Positions 31,886-55,534 of a DNA stretch of 64,000 nt are shown here, in pieces. This DNA is from Rhinolophus ferrumequinum (Eukaryota > Chordata > Mammalia > Chiroptera > Rhinolophidae): NCBI RefSeq assembly GCF_004115265.2, contig NC_046306.1, forward strand, positions 13,281,324-13,345,323, read 5' to 3'. The notes beneath the pieces were generated by a model, which saw only the letters and a list, made by a program, of their open reading frames with translations, was not told the origin of the DNA and did no database searches. The number at the start of each line of letters is the position of its first letter. Position 1 is the first letter of the stretch. Position numbers and translations under genes: made by a program.

Positions 31886-33840
31886 CGGGCACCTCAAACC
31901 CATTGGGTGGAGTGGAATCTGGCAGTTTGATGTATCTATCAAATATCAAAATTTGTGTCATTCGCAATTTCACTTGAAAATACAAGAGTACAAACCTGCT
32001 TGACGAACATGCTCCCACAGCACCATTGGTAGTATTTTTAAAAATTGGTAATGATCCAAATGACATTGGTAGGAAATTAGTTTTATTTATATATATGTAT
32101 ATGCCTCGACACAGAAAAGAACTAAATAGCTCTGATGTAGAGGTCTTCAAGATAAAATTGTTAAGGGTGAAAAAGCAAGGTGCAGGACAGTGTAGAGGAC
32201 ATGTCTGTAAAGTGTAAAGAACACAATTGTATGTGCACGTACATATATATGGAAAAAAACATACACACGTAAGTTTGTACGAAAGAATATTTTGAAAACC
32301 TGGCGGGAGGTGTGCTCAACTACAAACAGTGGTCACCTCTCTGCACAGCAGGATGCAGGGGGAGTACATGGAACTTTCCATTTCTACCTTAGTATTTCAG
32401 CGTCACTTGAATCATTTTACAACAAGGACATTGTAAAATAATCAAGATAAGTAGAAAAGGAGGAAAAGGAGAAGAAGAAAGGTACCCTCACTGGAGTCCT
32501 ACCTGCCCTTTCCTGGAGGGGTTCCTTGGGCTTAAAGGGTTCCTGGTGCCCCGCACTTTAAACTTCCCAAGGCAGCATCCTATGTACCACCTCACCAAGC
32601 AGTTCTTCTAAGTTGGCAGAGGGGTAATTTCCATCTTGCAAATAGCGAAACTGAGGCTCAGAGTGCAATGACTTGCCCGAGGGCCCACCAGCAGGAAGTG
32701 GTGGACAGCATGGCCTGGAGAGAGCAGAGGGAGCCCAGGTCCCTGGCGTCCCAGAGACCTCCACCACGTGTCCCCGTTACAGAGTGGGTCCAGCCACAGC
32801 CCTAACGTGCGTGCCCCGCCCAAGCGCTCCTACCTGTGCCTCCTACTCCTTCAACTCCTCTTTGGCTCTTATTCCCTCAGCCACAGCCAGTATTCATCTC
32901 CCCAGAGTAATTCTCCCCTTTCTGGCTCTCCTTTGCTGAAGGCATCGTGATTTGGGAAGAGTGGGGATTTGAGATCCAGCTGCTGTTGCTTTGCAGACGT
33001 AATTCAACAAGAGGCATCACCTCTCTGGGCCTCAGCTGTAAAATGGAGAGAAACACACCAAACTCCCAGCGTTGTTTCAAGGATCAAAGCAATCACGTGT
33101 AATGCGAATGCATTTTATACAATATGGAGGACTTAAAAAACATTAGTTAATTTTAACAAAATAAAATTCTAGCTCTTTCTGGGGGGTTAGAATAACACTG
33201 GTAGGGTAACTGCAAATGGGAGTACATTGAACGGAAATTGGAATTTGAAATATGGCACAATGACTGGCAATATACGCTGAGAAGGCCACACACACAGTGC
33301 AGACAGATAATGGGTCAGTCCATCTGAGCGTGTACTTTACCTGAGCCAGGTTCCTTTAGAACCTGTTACTGGGCTTTGGGACCTGTGCTGTCACTGGGGA
33401 GAGATGCCACAATGCTAAACATCTTTGGGCAGGGGGACCAGGGACACAAGGAAACCCAGTCTATTACCAGCACCATGGGTTATATTTCCACCGACAGGAA
33501 AATGGGCCAGGGCCAGGCAGGAAGCAAGTTAATGTGCCCATCCAGGGTTTATGGGACTACTCAGTTAATCTATTTACATTAGAAAAAGTAACAAACGCAG
33601 AAGCACCTTGGGTATCTCCTACCAATCCAGTGAAATGTGGGGAAAGCCACCTTGTACAGGAACGGCAGCAACAACGGGCAGACTTCAAGCTCACCTCCCT
33701 GCTGGAGAGGGAACGGTGAAGTGGACCCGGAGTGTGTGAATGGTCGGCAACCCTTCCTTTAGGCAATTTATTGGTGCCTTACCGGAGACCTTAAATAGTT
33801 CATACCTTCTCTCCTAGGAGCTGCAGGTATAAATGCTACT

Positions 33841-34095
33841 CTTTTTTTTTTTTTTTTTTTGACTCTATACCTATTTTTTTTTTTAATTTATTTTTAATTT
33901 ATTGGGGTGACAATTGTTAGTAGAATTACATAGATTTCAGGTGTGCAATTCTGTATCACATCATCCATAAGTCACACTGTGTGTTCACCACCCAGAGTCA
34001 GCTCCCCTTCCATCACCATACATTTGATCCCCCTCACCCTCATCCCCCACCCCCCAACCCCCTTACGCTCTGGTAACCACCAAATTACGTTCCCC
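33841..34095 (-). mobile_element. L1 3' UTR fragment
   Basis: A long T-run (poly(A) on the minus strand) is followed by 'attggggtgacaattgttag', 'cactgtgtgttcaccaccca' and a C-rich tract. This is the same 3' UTR as the copy at 26665 and the fragment at 63027. No coding part remains. Confidence 0.88.
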
Positions 34096-34479
34096 AGATT
34101 AATTTTCAAACCCCGTGGCCATCCTGTTAAATGCTATTCTAAGAAAACAATCAGACTCATGATCAGATGTATACAAATACACACACACACACATTTTCAT
34201 ACGTATATACACACACAAACAAGGATTTTCAGCTCAGAGTTCTTTATTATAGCAAACACCCCCCCCCACAACTGTCCATATTTTGAGAAATGGTTAACTA
34301 CAGAAGAAATTATGAATATATTTAAATTATTGACTACTATACAATTATTAAAATCATGTTTTTGAGGAATATTTTGTGACATGGAAAATACTTATATAAT
34401 AATAGTTCATGAAAAAATATATAAAACTGTATACACAGTTTATCAGCAATTAAAACATATACATTTGAAATAATAATAG

Positions 34480-34700
34480 TGACAGCAGCAGCAACATTTA
34501 CAGGACGCTCACTATGAGCCAGGCGGTGGGTGTACTATCACATTAGTCACTCAATTCTCTCCAAGCCCTCTGAGATGGGTACAATCATCCCCATTTCTCA
34601 GAGGAGTAAACGGAGGCACAGGGGCTTGGGCACAGTGCCCAAGGCCACACGGAGGGGCGGGTGTGGTGAGGCAGGACGTCTAACAGAGCCAGTCTGGCTC
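34480..34700 (-). mobile_element. MIR relic
   Basis: 'caggacgctcactatgagcc', 'ctgagatgggtacaatcatc' and 'cccatttctcagaggag' are the reverse MIR. Confidence 0.75.
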
Positions 34701-36539
34701 TCAGGAACTCTGCCACACTACGGCAAAATGCTGGGGCTGAACGACATAGAATTTTCTTCTTTATATTTTCCAAATTTTCTACAGAGGTCATTTTTGTTAA
34801 AATCAGTTTTTATTACAAAAATAATATATTAACACATTAAACATACTCCCAAAGCATGGGAAGGGTATTAATAACCTAGGAGCCAGACATATGGGGGGTG
34901 TGAATCAAATTCGATTTGATTTCATTATACTGAAAGGGACCCGGAAAGGCCAGAAGACTAGGCTTAGAAGTTGCACTGTTTTTGCACCTCTGAGTCGCAG
35001 CGGGTAAAATCTGACCCTGCCACGGGGGCCAACCAGAGATTCTCTCCTAGGAACTTGAATCTCATGCAGAGGAACATGTAAGGTCAGAAATGTGTGGAAC
35101 TGGCTCACTCCGACAACAATGCCCCACGGACGCTGCCCGGGACTTCCCGGCACCTGGGCAAGTCTCTGGTTCCGTCGGATAAGGCCTGCTTGTTTCGCGT
35201 TCCCTTTTGTCGAGGAAGCTTTCTGATACCCTGCCAGTAAATTCCTTTTCCACTCAAGCGAATCAGAGTAGATTTCTGTTCTCTGACACAGGATCCCCCC
35301 GGAAGTGAATGTGAGATGAGGAGAGTGGTGAAGCAGGCCCCTGAGGACCACCAGATGGGCAGGCGAGGGGCCGGAGGATGAGACTGAACAGGAGAGGCTG
35401 GGGGGACGTTGTGGGGTAGGGGCCACAGAAGCTGGAAGGAGAACGAGGCCACATCCAGTGTCAGACTGTGCTCAGAACTCAAGCAATGTAAGAACCAACA
35501 AAGGGGCCACTGCACTCAGCAACAAGGAAGTCACTCACGACCTTGGCAAAAAGTGCGTCAATGAGAATGGAAGTCTGGTTGTAAAAGACTGAAGGGTGAG
35601 AATTGAAGAAGTAGAGATACTGACTATGGTTCTAAAAGGGAGAAAAGGACACTTAGGGGGAATCCGGGTAGGAGGGGGCTTTGTGGGTTTTGGTTTTGCA
35701 CGGGTTTTTTTCCCATTTTGTTTTTTAAAGAAGAGCGAAAACATGGTGCGTGTTTGCATGTATGGAAAAGATGGTGTGAGTATCCTGAGACGGAGTGAAA
35801 GATGGCAACCAAAGTGACGCTAGAGTAGGGATTGGTCTTAGAGGGAAGACGCTCTACGGAGGAGAGAAGGGGGAAAGATGGCTGTAGAAACAGGCAAAGA
35901 TGAAAGGATGCAGAACAAGATCTCATGTCCAATGGCTTCTGAAGACACAGGTGTACTTTTCGGATGCACCTTTTCGTCTTCCCTCAGCCAGAATGAGATG
36001 CTCATGAATTAGATGTAACTGGCAACATTTGAGGGAGTAGATTGGTTTAGAGCACATGGAAGAATCCTTGGGGTAACGTTAGGGTGAGCCAGGAAACCGT
36101 GATACAACAGTCCAAATGCAGAATAAGTTGAAGACTCTTCTCTAGATACAGCTTAATTAAAAAAAAAAATAAGCCATTGTGAAATTGGCAGGTATAAGAA
36201 GTACGGACGGCTAAAAGCTTAGCTCGACAGCTTTAGAGCACGGGCTCTTTACATTTTTGATTGCTGTTGCTTTGTATATGTAATTCACTGTCAGGATTCG
36301 CAAATCAGAACATAGGTCCACATTAGGAAGCCTGGCTGCCCCTGCCCCTACCCCACCCCCACCATTCTTTGAAACACTTCTTTTAGTGTCCTGTGCATCT
36401 TTTCAGTGTTTCTTTATGCAGAATACAAGCAATACAAACATCTATTCTTAGTGTGCATCTTGCCTCTTTCACTTACTATATCTAGAGATCCTTTCTCAAG
36501 CCACAAAGAGCTTCCTCTTTCTCCAGCTACATACTATTT

Positions 36540-37260
36540 CAGAGTGCGGCTGCACCAGTTTCTGTGCCGTCCTCTACAGATGGACACCTGGGTTGGTTCC
36601 AATCTTTAGCTATTATAACCAGTGCTGCAGTAGATAACCTTTCACGTAAGTCATTCCATATATGTGAAATGTCACCGACAGGGTGGATGCCTACACTTGT
36701 CATTTCTCAGTGCCACAAGCAATGTCTGAAAGTACCTGCTGCCCACTGCCTCACCCACTGTTCCTGCCCCATCCTGTGTGCTGTCAAACTTTTGAATTTG
36801 GTTAAAACTGGTATCTCAGTGCACTTTTGGCAAGCATTTATCTTTTGCTTGAGCATCTTTTCATATGTTTAAGGGTCATTTGTATTTCTTTCTATGTGAA
36901 CCATATGTTCATGTCCTTTTGTCCACTTTCTCTATTCTGCTGCTGCAAACGTTCTTAACCTGGGGTTTGTGGCTTTCTCAGAGGATCTCGTGATTCAGGT
37001 AAGGTTAATAATTATAGGGAAAAAGAGAACCGCTCACCCTAATCTAACACGTATCTTTGTTGTAAGTTTTTAACTTTTAATTGGAGTTTAATATACACAA
37101 AGAAAAATGTCCATATACTACGTGTACAGCTTGTGAACTGAATACACTTCTAAAAGCAACATCTTAACCAACATCAAGAAACAGAATGTCACCAGCATCC
37201 CAGAAGCCCTACTCAATACTCTCTTTCCAGTCCTCACCATTTACAGAATCTTTTCTCCTG
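36540..37260. mobile_element. Old L1-derived fragments
   Basis: 'gatggacacctgggttggtt' and 'ttgcttgagcatcttttcat' belong to the ancient L1 block; 'gtttaatatacacaaagaaa' to 'atcaagaaacagaatgtcac' is another old LINE-like stretch. Orientation not assigned. Confidence 0.5.
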
Positions 37261-38739
37261 CAAATTACTGCTTGATTCTAGTTTTCGGCCTTAACACCTT
37301 CCTGATGTTATCATACAATTTAAATTACAAAGTTCAAATGAACGAAGACGAATCGAATTGAATTGGAGAGAGAAGGCAAGCGATGCAGTAACACAGGGTC
37401 TTCAACAGTTTTGAAAACCCACTACTGTCAAGGGCTTTACCACAATGAAGGAAAGAGACTCTGCGATGCTAGGGCTCCCTCTGCAGGTGACCAGTGGCTC
37501 CGAGGAAAAGCCTGCCATTCCCTCCTGGAGCTCTGAGGATTAACTTGAGTCCTGCCTGGGACTCCAGTTGCTTCAGACTTACCCCCAACCAGCACAGAGG
37601 AATAGGGCCAGGTTATTTATCAAAGCATCGCAAAGTCCTCATTCATTCCCCACTCCGTTACCCAACATTTCAGGAAAACAACTATCAAATAAAGACCAGA
37701 ATAGCTATGAAGAGAATGCCAAGAGAGTGCAGGTAATCTCTTCCGCAGCTTTCCTTTCTTTATCCCCAAGAGACTGCTGTGAAGGGCTCTGTGGCTAAAA
37801 TCAACTGTCAAAGGAGTCAACAGCCCCCAGTTTTGGTTCTAAAAAGCCAGTGGGCAACTGTAATTACTTGCTGAGTGAGCTAGATAATTGACTTACTGAC
37901 GGACTCACTCATTCAGTACACACGGTGGCACACCCTGTGCCAGGTACCAGGGACACAAGAGGCTGCCCCTGTCATGATGCAGTAAGTGTGAAGTGCTGTG
38001 GGATCACGCAGTGTAGGGCCAGTTCACTTACACAGGGGCACAGGGACTGAGGGAGGGAAAGTCAGAGGGAAAATGTAATAGACGTTTCCTGCAGAAGCTT
38101 AGGGTCTAGCTGGAGACACAAGAAATGTATGGGTCAATGTTAAAAAATAACTTCAGGAGGCACCTGAAGAAGTCCCAAGTGATGTGTTTCTGGAGTCCTG
38201 GAGATGGTGGGCCCGGGGATGACAAAGCTGGCCAGTGGCAGACAGAGGAGCGAGAGGCTCTTCAGTTGTGGTGATGGGTAAGAAACAGATGTCCAGGGAG
38301 GCCAACAGGCCACCAATTGGAATCTCATGGTAGGAGAGAGTGGGAAGGGTTACCACCACCCAGGGTACGTCCTTACAGTTGTGGGTCCAAGAACTCTACT
38401 GCGTCAGTCAATGTTGATTGATGACCTATAAACCAGACACCAGTTTATTAATTTGCAGAAGGGAATACATCCTTCCCCTAACTGGAATGCTGTGCTTGCC
38501 TTCTAGGGTTCCCTTTGTTTCTCTCCTCTTGTTATTTCCCTCCCTCTCTTTGGGGGCTCTTGCCTTCTGCTGCAGCTTCCACGGCCATCCGCATGCTGGC
38601 TCCACAATCTCTATTTCCAATCCGAATCTCTCACCTGAGCTGCAAACTCATGTATCTTCTGTCTCATAGATATCTCCACATGGCTATTGCACCGCTCTCA
38701 AGTTCAGTGTCCGAACTGACCTCATCACTTACACACCTC

Positions 38740-38960
38740 ATTCTAAGGAGGCAGTGGGAGCTCAGACTACTGAGACTACCTCGGTTCCAATCCTAGCTCC
38801 ATCACTTACTGGCTGTGTGACCTCAGGCAAGTTATATTACTTCTCTTTGCTTCAGTTTCCTCATCTGGAAAATGAAGATGATAATGGTAATCTCAGGATT
38901 GTTGAGTGGATTAAAGTGAGATTTCTGACACACAGTAAAAGCTATAAAAGTACTAGATTT
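38740..38960 (+). mobile_element. MIR relic
   Basis: 'ttactggctgtgtgacctca', 'gcttcagtttcctcatctgg' and 'gataatggtaatctcaggat' are the forward MIR. Confidence 0.8.
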
Positions 38961-39049
38961 ACTACTATCTTCCATTTAAATGTCACTGTTCTTGTGTTCC
39001 CTGTCAACTGGATTCCATAGAGTTACATTAGAAATAGGCAACAATACCC

Positions 39050-39480
39050 ACTCAGTTGCTCAGACTAGAAAGCGAATTGTCATTGTCCACTTTCTCTTCC
39101 TGCTCACATCCAATCTCTCATCAAAGCCTGATCTGTACAACTTTCAGTCTCTTAACTTGCTCTCCATTCCTACAGCCACCTGCTCATTGATAGCTCAGTG
39201 CCATCCAGGCTAAAATCAAAGTAGTCTTCCTACAATAAAATGGTCATTTCTCTTCTCTTCCACAGCTCCCATAGTTCTTAGAATAAACCCCTTGACATGG
39301 TCTATAAGACCTTTCATGACCAGATTCCTGCTTTCATCTGTACTTCAAGCTGCTTATGTCCAAAACTAAATTTGCTCCCCATTCCCCATACCTGTTGGCT
39401 TCCTGGATTCTCCTCCTTAGTGAATGGTGCCACCTACTGGCCTCCCAAGAGGGTCTGACCTTCCAAATACTCCCTGAGTA
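39050..39480 (+). mobile_element. L2 relic
   Basis: 'tccattcctacagccacctg', 'catggtctataagacctttc' and 'tgaccagattcctgctttca' are forward L2 phrases. Confidence 0.6.
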
Positions 39481-41089
39481 ATGAACCACATTCTCAGAAA
39501 GCATCTCTGTGATGGAGACATGCTGACATAAAGCTCTTTAAAACATTTTGGTTTTCAGTATTTAATGCCATAATGGATGGAAAAAAGGTAAAATGAAGAA
39601 TTCATCAAAATTGTGTTTAGTGCTTACTAACCTCCAGGAACTGTGTTAAGCTCTGGGAATTCATTACTGATTTAGGATGTGTGTTTTATCTGAAGAAATA
39701 TTTGAAATAAAAGCTTAAAACACATACTTGATCTTGACGCAAATCCCTGGGCAATTTCAGAGGGAAAAAATGCATCATATTTTCCTTTTTTATTCTTTTC
39801 CAAGAGAGCTGTTGAGAGACGGGCAGCAGTGGATGGACAGGCTTTAGAGAAGTTAAATCCTGATTCAGTCATTTCCTAGCACCGTGTGACACAGGACAAG
39901 GAGAGCTAGAAGTTATCTAATCTCTCAGAGGCCTAATCATCCTCATCTGTAGTATGTGTAAAATCACAGGACATTAAATGAAAGAACATGTACATGGCCT
40001 CTGCACGACAGAGGGCAACCACTGTCAGTAGCATCATTAGGTGTGATGTTGGAACTTTACAATCAAGTTGTTCTTTTACCCCGTCACTTATTGAGCCTCT
40101 GGTATGAACGAGGGGAATTTAAAGTTTCACCCAGGGCTCATTACATGCCTTATGTTTAACCACGGTATACATGACCTGTAGATTCCATTCCCAGACTTGG
40201 GTCAGGCATTCCAAGGTCCGGCTGCAGTTAAGTTGGATATACTAAACGCTTTTCAGCAGCCTATCTAGTTAGGTGACTATACCTAAATACTGGGGAGGGC
40301 AGGTGGGAGGGTCCAGTTTGGGTTCAGGTAACGACTGTCACCCTAGGTTGGGCCAGAACCACTTCTCCTGAGGAAAGCCATCTTTTCCCACAAACTCAGA
40401 TGTGCAGACTTGGAGCTGGGGCACGGTGAGTGAGGAGAGGCACAGCTAGATCCGCAAAACCAGTCCTGATGGAAGGGGTAGCAGTGGTTACACTGTCATC
40501 GGAGTAACCATCAGAATCATAAAAATGGAAAAACCCCTACAAATCCCCTACTTAGGTGAATTTAGGTGAACTGCCTAATCCATTTTGCAAAACTTAGTGC
40601 GTTACGTGCATTTCTCCGTCGAGAGGGTCTATATTTCTCATTAAATTCTCAAAGGAGTCATGCCTGAAAAAACCGCGATTCGCCGTTAGGATTCCTCAGT
40701 TAACAGATGGAGAAACTGAGGCCGAGGGACGTAACAGCAGTTGCCTCAGGTCAAACAACAGAGGCACTAAAGTGAAGGCTTTTCCTTTCCAATTCCGATC
40801 TCACATTCGTGACCCTAGCCCTGTCTGATACCGCCTCGCTTCTCCGTAGGCCCTGAAAGAAGGCGACAGCGGATGTCACCCGTCCTGGAGACGTCGCAAG
40901 CGGTGCAGATTTTAACGTCGAGGAGACTCGGGCGAAGCGCTCAGAGGTTGCCGCGAAGATTCCCCCACCCTGGCCTCACCCGGCAGAACTGGGTTGGCTT
41001 GGTGACTCCAGGTAGAGCACCAAGCACAGGGGGACCCCAGGAACTGGAGGCGGCTCCGCCACTGCGAGGAACGACGCCTACTCACTCAC

Positions 41090-41170
41090 CTGACAGAGAG
41101 GAAAAAGGGCACGCCCCAAAGGCCGGTCACGAACGAACCCACGGCGGATCAGAAGGGAGCGAAGAGAATA
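41090..41170 (-). ncRNA. Candidate first exon of a transcript divergent from OSER1
   Basis: On the minus strand the sequence reads CTCTCTGTCAG|GTGAGTGAG, an ideal 5' splice site with GT at 41089-41088, placed upstream of and pointing away from OSER1. Human has a divergent lncRNA at this promoter (OSER1-DT/OSER1-AS1, from memory). The left limit and start site are not known. No protein is proposed. Confidence 0.35.
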
Positions 41171-41379
41171 ACAGGAAATGACGTTAGGCGCACGTGCTTC
41201 CGAGAGGGGCGGGTACGGGGCGTTTGAGAGGCGCGGCCATCCTCTGCGCCTGCGCAGTCGCCGCCTGCCGCGCTGCCGAGTCACTAGGGTGGGAGGAGCA
41301 TGAGCAGGGGGCGGGGCGCGTGACCTAGGGGCGCAGGCGCAGTGCGACTTCGGGGGCGCGGGCTGCCCCCTCCGCGGGT

Positions 41380-52255
<10,876 letters not shown>

Positions 52256-53512
52256 AACTTTTCTTGGCATCTCAGTTAATCTTCATTCTTTAAACTTACT
52301 CTGAGTTCTTACATACCCACAAAGGCAAGCAGATCAGAGGAAAAGCTCTTTTAGAAATGCTCCTGGGGGATGAAGAAACCATAATTACTTGACTGGTAGC
52401 AGTGGGTATATGGTGAAAGCCTTGCAAAATAGTACATTTTTTCAGATCTGTTTGAGAATTGGTGACCAAGGAAAATGAAATGTGTTTTTGTAACCGGACT
52501 GAACATTTGTCATGCCGTAGTTGCCAGCCCAGAATTTTAGAAGTTATATGACTGATTTAAACCATCTCTGATTTAACGCAAAATTTATTGTGTCTTTAAA
52601 GTTTCTTACGTTATTGTTAAGCCAGAGATCTAAAGTTTAGATTCAACATGAATAAACTAGCTGGCCTGCCCGATACTGTTTGAGAGAATTATTCACCATC
52701 ACTAAATAAACCTCTGCTGGTGCTGTTCACCTAGAGGCATATTGCCATGCCATTTCTCCAGAAGCAGCTTGGAGTGGGCTGCTTCAGTTGGAGGGAGGGG
52801 CTGTAATATTTGAAACCAGTGTGTGTCTTCTCCATCTATAGCATTCTAACATATGGCATGATTCAGTTGTGATGTGGATCTCATATCTCAGTTTCTAATG
52901 TTCTAGATTGGTGGATATTATCTCTTTGCACTGTCCTCATACCTCAGCAACCCCAAAAGAGAATTTTATATATGCTGTATCCTGTATTTCTGCTCAAGCA
53001 TCTCAAAAAGCCCCCCAACGTTTGGTAAAAAATCTGTCCTCAGTTTCACCCGGAGGATGAATCCCTCTCTTTTTCAGGTGGCTCCAAAGTGAATTTTACA
53101 TATGCCACATAACTTTTAATTCAGACCATCCTAAGCATACCCATCAAATTTAGTGAAAATTTATCCAGACTTCTTAACACAATATTAACAGAAAATATAT
53201 TTTATTTAGGTGGCAAAATAAGTTTTACTCTACTAAAACATCTCACTAACGGTGGAGTTGATTCATGACAGTGAGATCTGGGCTTTACAAATGGGTGATT
53301 TGTACTTGGGAGAGGTGGCAAGGGGATTTACTGGAATAGCTCTGAACTTAAGTACTGAGAGACCCCCGCTAGTTACTAGTTTAGTGTGGATTTAGTAATT
53401 TCTGAGGGGTGTGGTTCGAGCAAGGGAGCCGAATGTCTTCCATGACAGCACCAGGAACTGGAACAGAAGTCTCATAAGCTCCCAGAAGGTACACTATGTT
53501 ATGTATCTAAGG

Positions 53513-53963
53513 CAGCAGTTCTGAAAGTTTTTGGTCTTGGCTCATTTATGCTTATGAATTGAGCATCCAAGGAACACTCGCTTATGTGGGTTATATTTAT
53601 CAATACCATATTAGAAATTAAAATTAAGAAATTTTAAAAATATGTATTTAAAAATGGCTATAAATCCATTTATGTTAATATAGAATTTTAAATTGGAAAA
53701 TAACTTTTCCAAAGCAAAAATATTTAGTGAGAAGAGTGGCATTGTGTTACGTTTTTGCAAATCTCTGGCTTAATTGAAGATAGTTAGGTTCTCCTATCTG
53801 TTGCATTCAATTTTTTGTGATGTTGCATATCAGGTGACCTCTGGGAAACTATACTTGTGAGACAATGAACTTGAAAAAGGTAAATCTGAATATCAGGAAA
53901 ACAGCTTTACTTTGAAGATCCTCTGACAGAATGGATTCACAGAGCACACTTTGAGAACCACTA
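53513..53963. mobile_element. hAT-type non-autonomous DNA transposon relic
   Basis: The ends 'cagcagttctgaaagt' and 'actttgagaaccacta' are imperfect inverted repeats. The interior has 'gtgggttatatttatcaata' and 'agtgagaagagtggcattgt', phrases of an old mammalian hAT-derived repeat. Diverged, with no coding capacity. Confidence 0.7.
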
Positions 53964-54070
53964 GTCAGCCATTAGAGCTTGTAAGGGTACTTGCCACCCC
54001 ACCTTCACCTCCACAGCTCTTGCTTCCCTTTTTTCACTGGAGAGTGGTGGAGCAAATGGGCTTAACATGT

Positions 54071-54989
54071 AATGAGCGGGGGGGGAAAAGCACATGCTAG
54101 AGTGGGACTAATGAATTTATTTAGCAATATCTAATCAATTTACTTAGCAATATGCAATAGCAAAAGACAAAGGCAATTAATAGAATATGCTAATGACAGT
54201 AAAGGTGGTTAAGACCAAAATGTGCCAAAGAAACTCACCAAACTAGGAAAAACAACACTGGAACAGTCAGGAATCAAAACCTTGCTAGGTCTGCAGCTGA
54301 GAAAAACTCAGGCGTCTCCCACTGCTGCTTGCTAGTTAACTCCCAAGAATGCTAGTATGATGAAAGAAAAGAAATCAAGGATGGATGACGAACACACTGC
54401 CAACTGAGGTCTATCTTACGCCTCTTTTTCTTCAGATGTACATTAGAGCCACGCTCCTTGTTCCTGTCTCCCCCTCAAGGAATGGCCAGTTCTGGAAGGG
54501 TTCCGCAGCCACTGCTATAAAAAAAAATATACCGCTTATCCGACTGAAGGGCCAGTTCATTCAGAAAAACAATAATTACTGTTCTCGCCTGGAACTATCG
54601 GCCCAAGGCCTTTCAAAGCCTGGCAACATGCCTGTCACGTCATTCTATAAGTTATTTCTCCACCTCATTTGCTGATGCGGGCAAGACAGACAGCAACATC
54701 ATCCTGTATCTCCTGCTGGGAACAAGGCGAGGGAGAAATTTTCTTAACCCTAAGCTAACCAATACCTCACGTGCAGTCTCACGGGAGGGAACCCCACATG
54801 CAGTCTCTCGGGGAACAAAGGAACAAAAACAGACAAAAGATAATCATCACTACCTCATACGTAGTCTCTATTGTGAGGGAACAAAAACTAACCTTAATCT
54901 GACCAACCACCTCACATGGGGGAGACTGACAAACAGACAAAAAAAACTAAGAACCAACGAAGGCGAATTTTCTTAACATCTTCCCGACA
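54071..54989 (-). mobile_element. Probable solo LTR of an endogenous retrovirus (fossil)
   Basis: On the minus strand it starts TGTCGGGAAG. A candidate 6-bp duplication ACATGT lies at 54065-54070 and 54990-54995. An AATAAA (complement of 54116-54121) lies about 45 nt from the 3' edge, as expected for R-U5. The 5' third holds a degenerate repeated 'agtctc...ggggaacaaa' unit, as in U3 enhancer arrays. No internal retroviral sequence is seen on either side, so it is a solo LTR formed by recombination. ACATGT is a palindrome and the 3' end is not a clean CA, so the edges could shift by a few bases. Class uncertain (6 bp would fit class II). Probably moderately young. Confidence 0.6.
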
Positions 54990-55534
54990 ACATGTTGCTT
55001 GAATTCAGATAGTTTCTAAGTCAAGTCCTTTTGGGTTTGCTTTTCAAACCACTGCACTGGTTATTCTGTGTAGTCACAGAATAGTTGCCAGAGAATGAAG
55101 AGTGATGCCCATTCCTTTTATACAAAGTTGTTAGGAGCGGTCTCAGAATTGAAAATGACAAAGTTCCAATGGCCAAGTACCCTGTTGAAGAAATCCATAC
55201 TTGGATGAAAGCTTAGGCATCTCAGATTTGTGGGAATGAGCTGTAAGCACATCTCAGTCAAAATCTTTCTCAGAACTTGAATCCTGAAGCTCAGTTACTC
55301 TGCTCAAACCCACTCGGGCCAACTTGAATATGTGTCCCTCATGGGAACATTTGATCTCGTGTGACTTATTGAACGAATCTTTCTCTGATGTATCCTGGAA
55401 AATGGATTCAGATTGTGGATTGAGGAATTTGTACTCTGATGTTTTCAAGAGTAGCATCCTGACGTGCCTTTCACAATTATTTATTGAACGTTCATTTATT
55501 CATTTATCCAACACGTGTCAGGTGCCTACGACAC

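Larger units (their letters stand above)
25065..40850. other. Intergenic region between GDAP1L1 and OSER1
   Basis: It holds MIR, L1, hAT, foldback and L2 relics listed separately. No coding gene was recognised. The stretch 30380-31300 has few repeats and overlapping open frames (219 codons on minus, 134 on plus) with no recognisable domain. The stretch 34900-36400 is unassigned. Confidence 0.7.
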
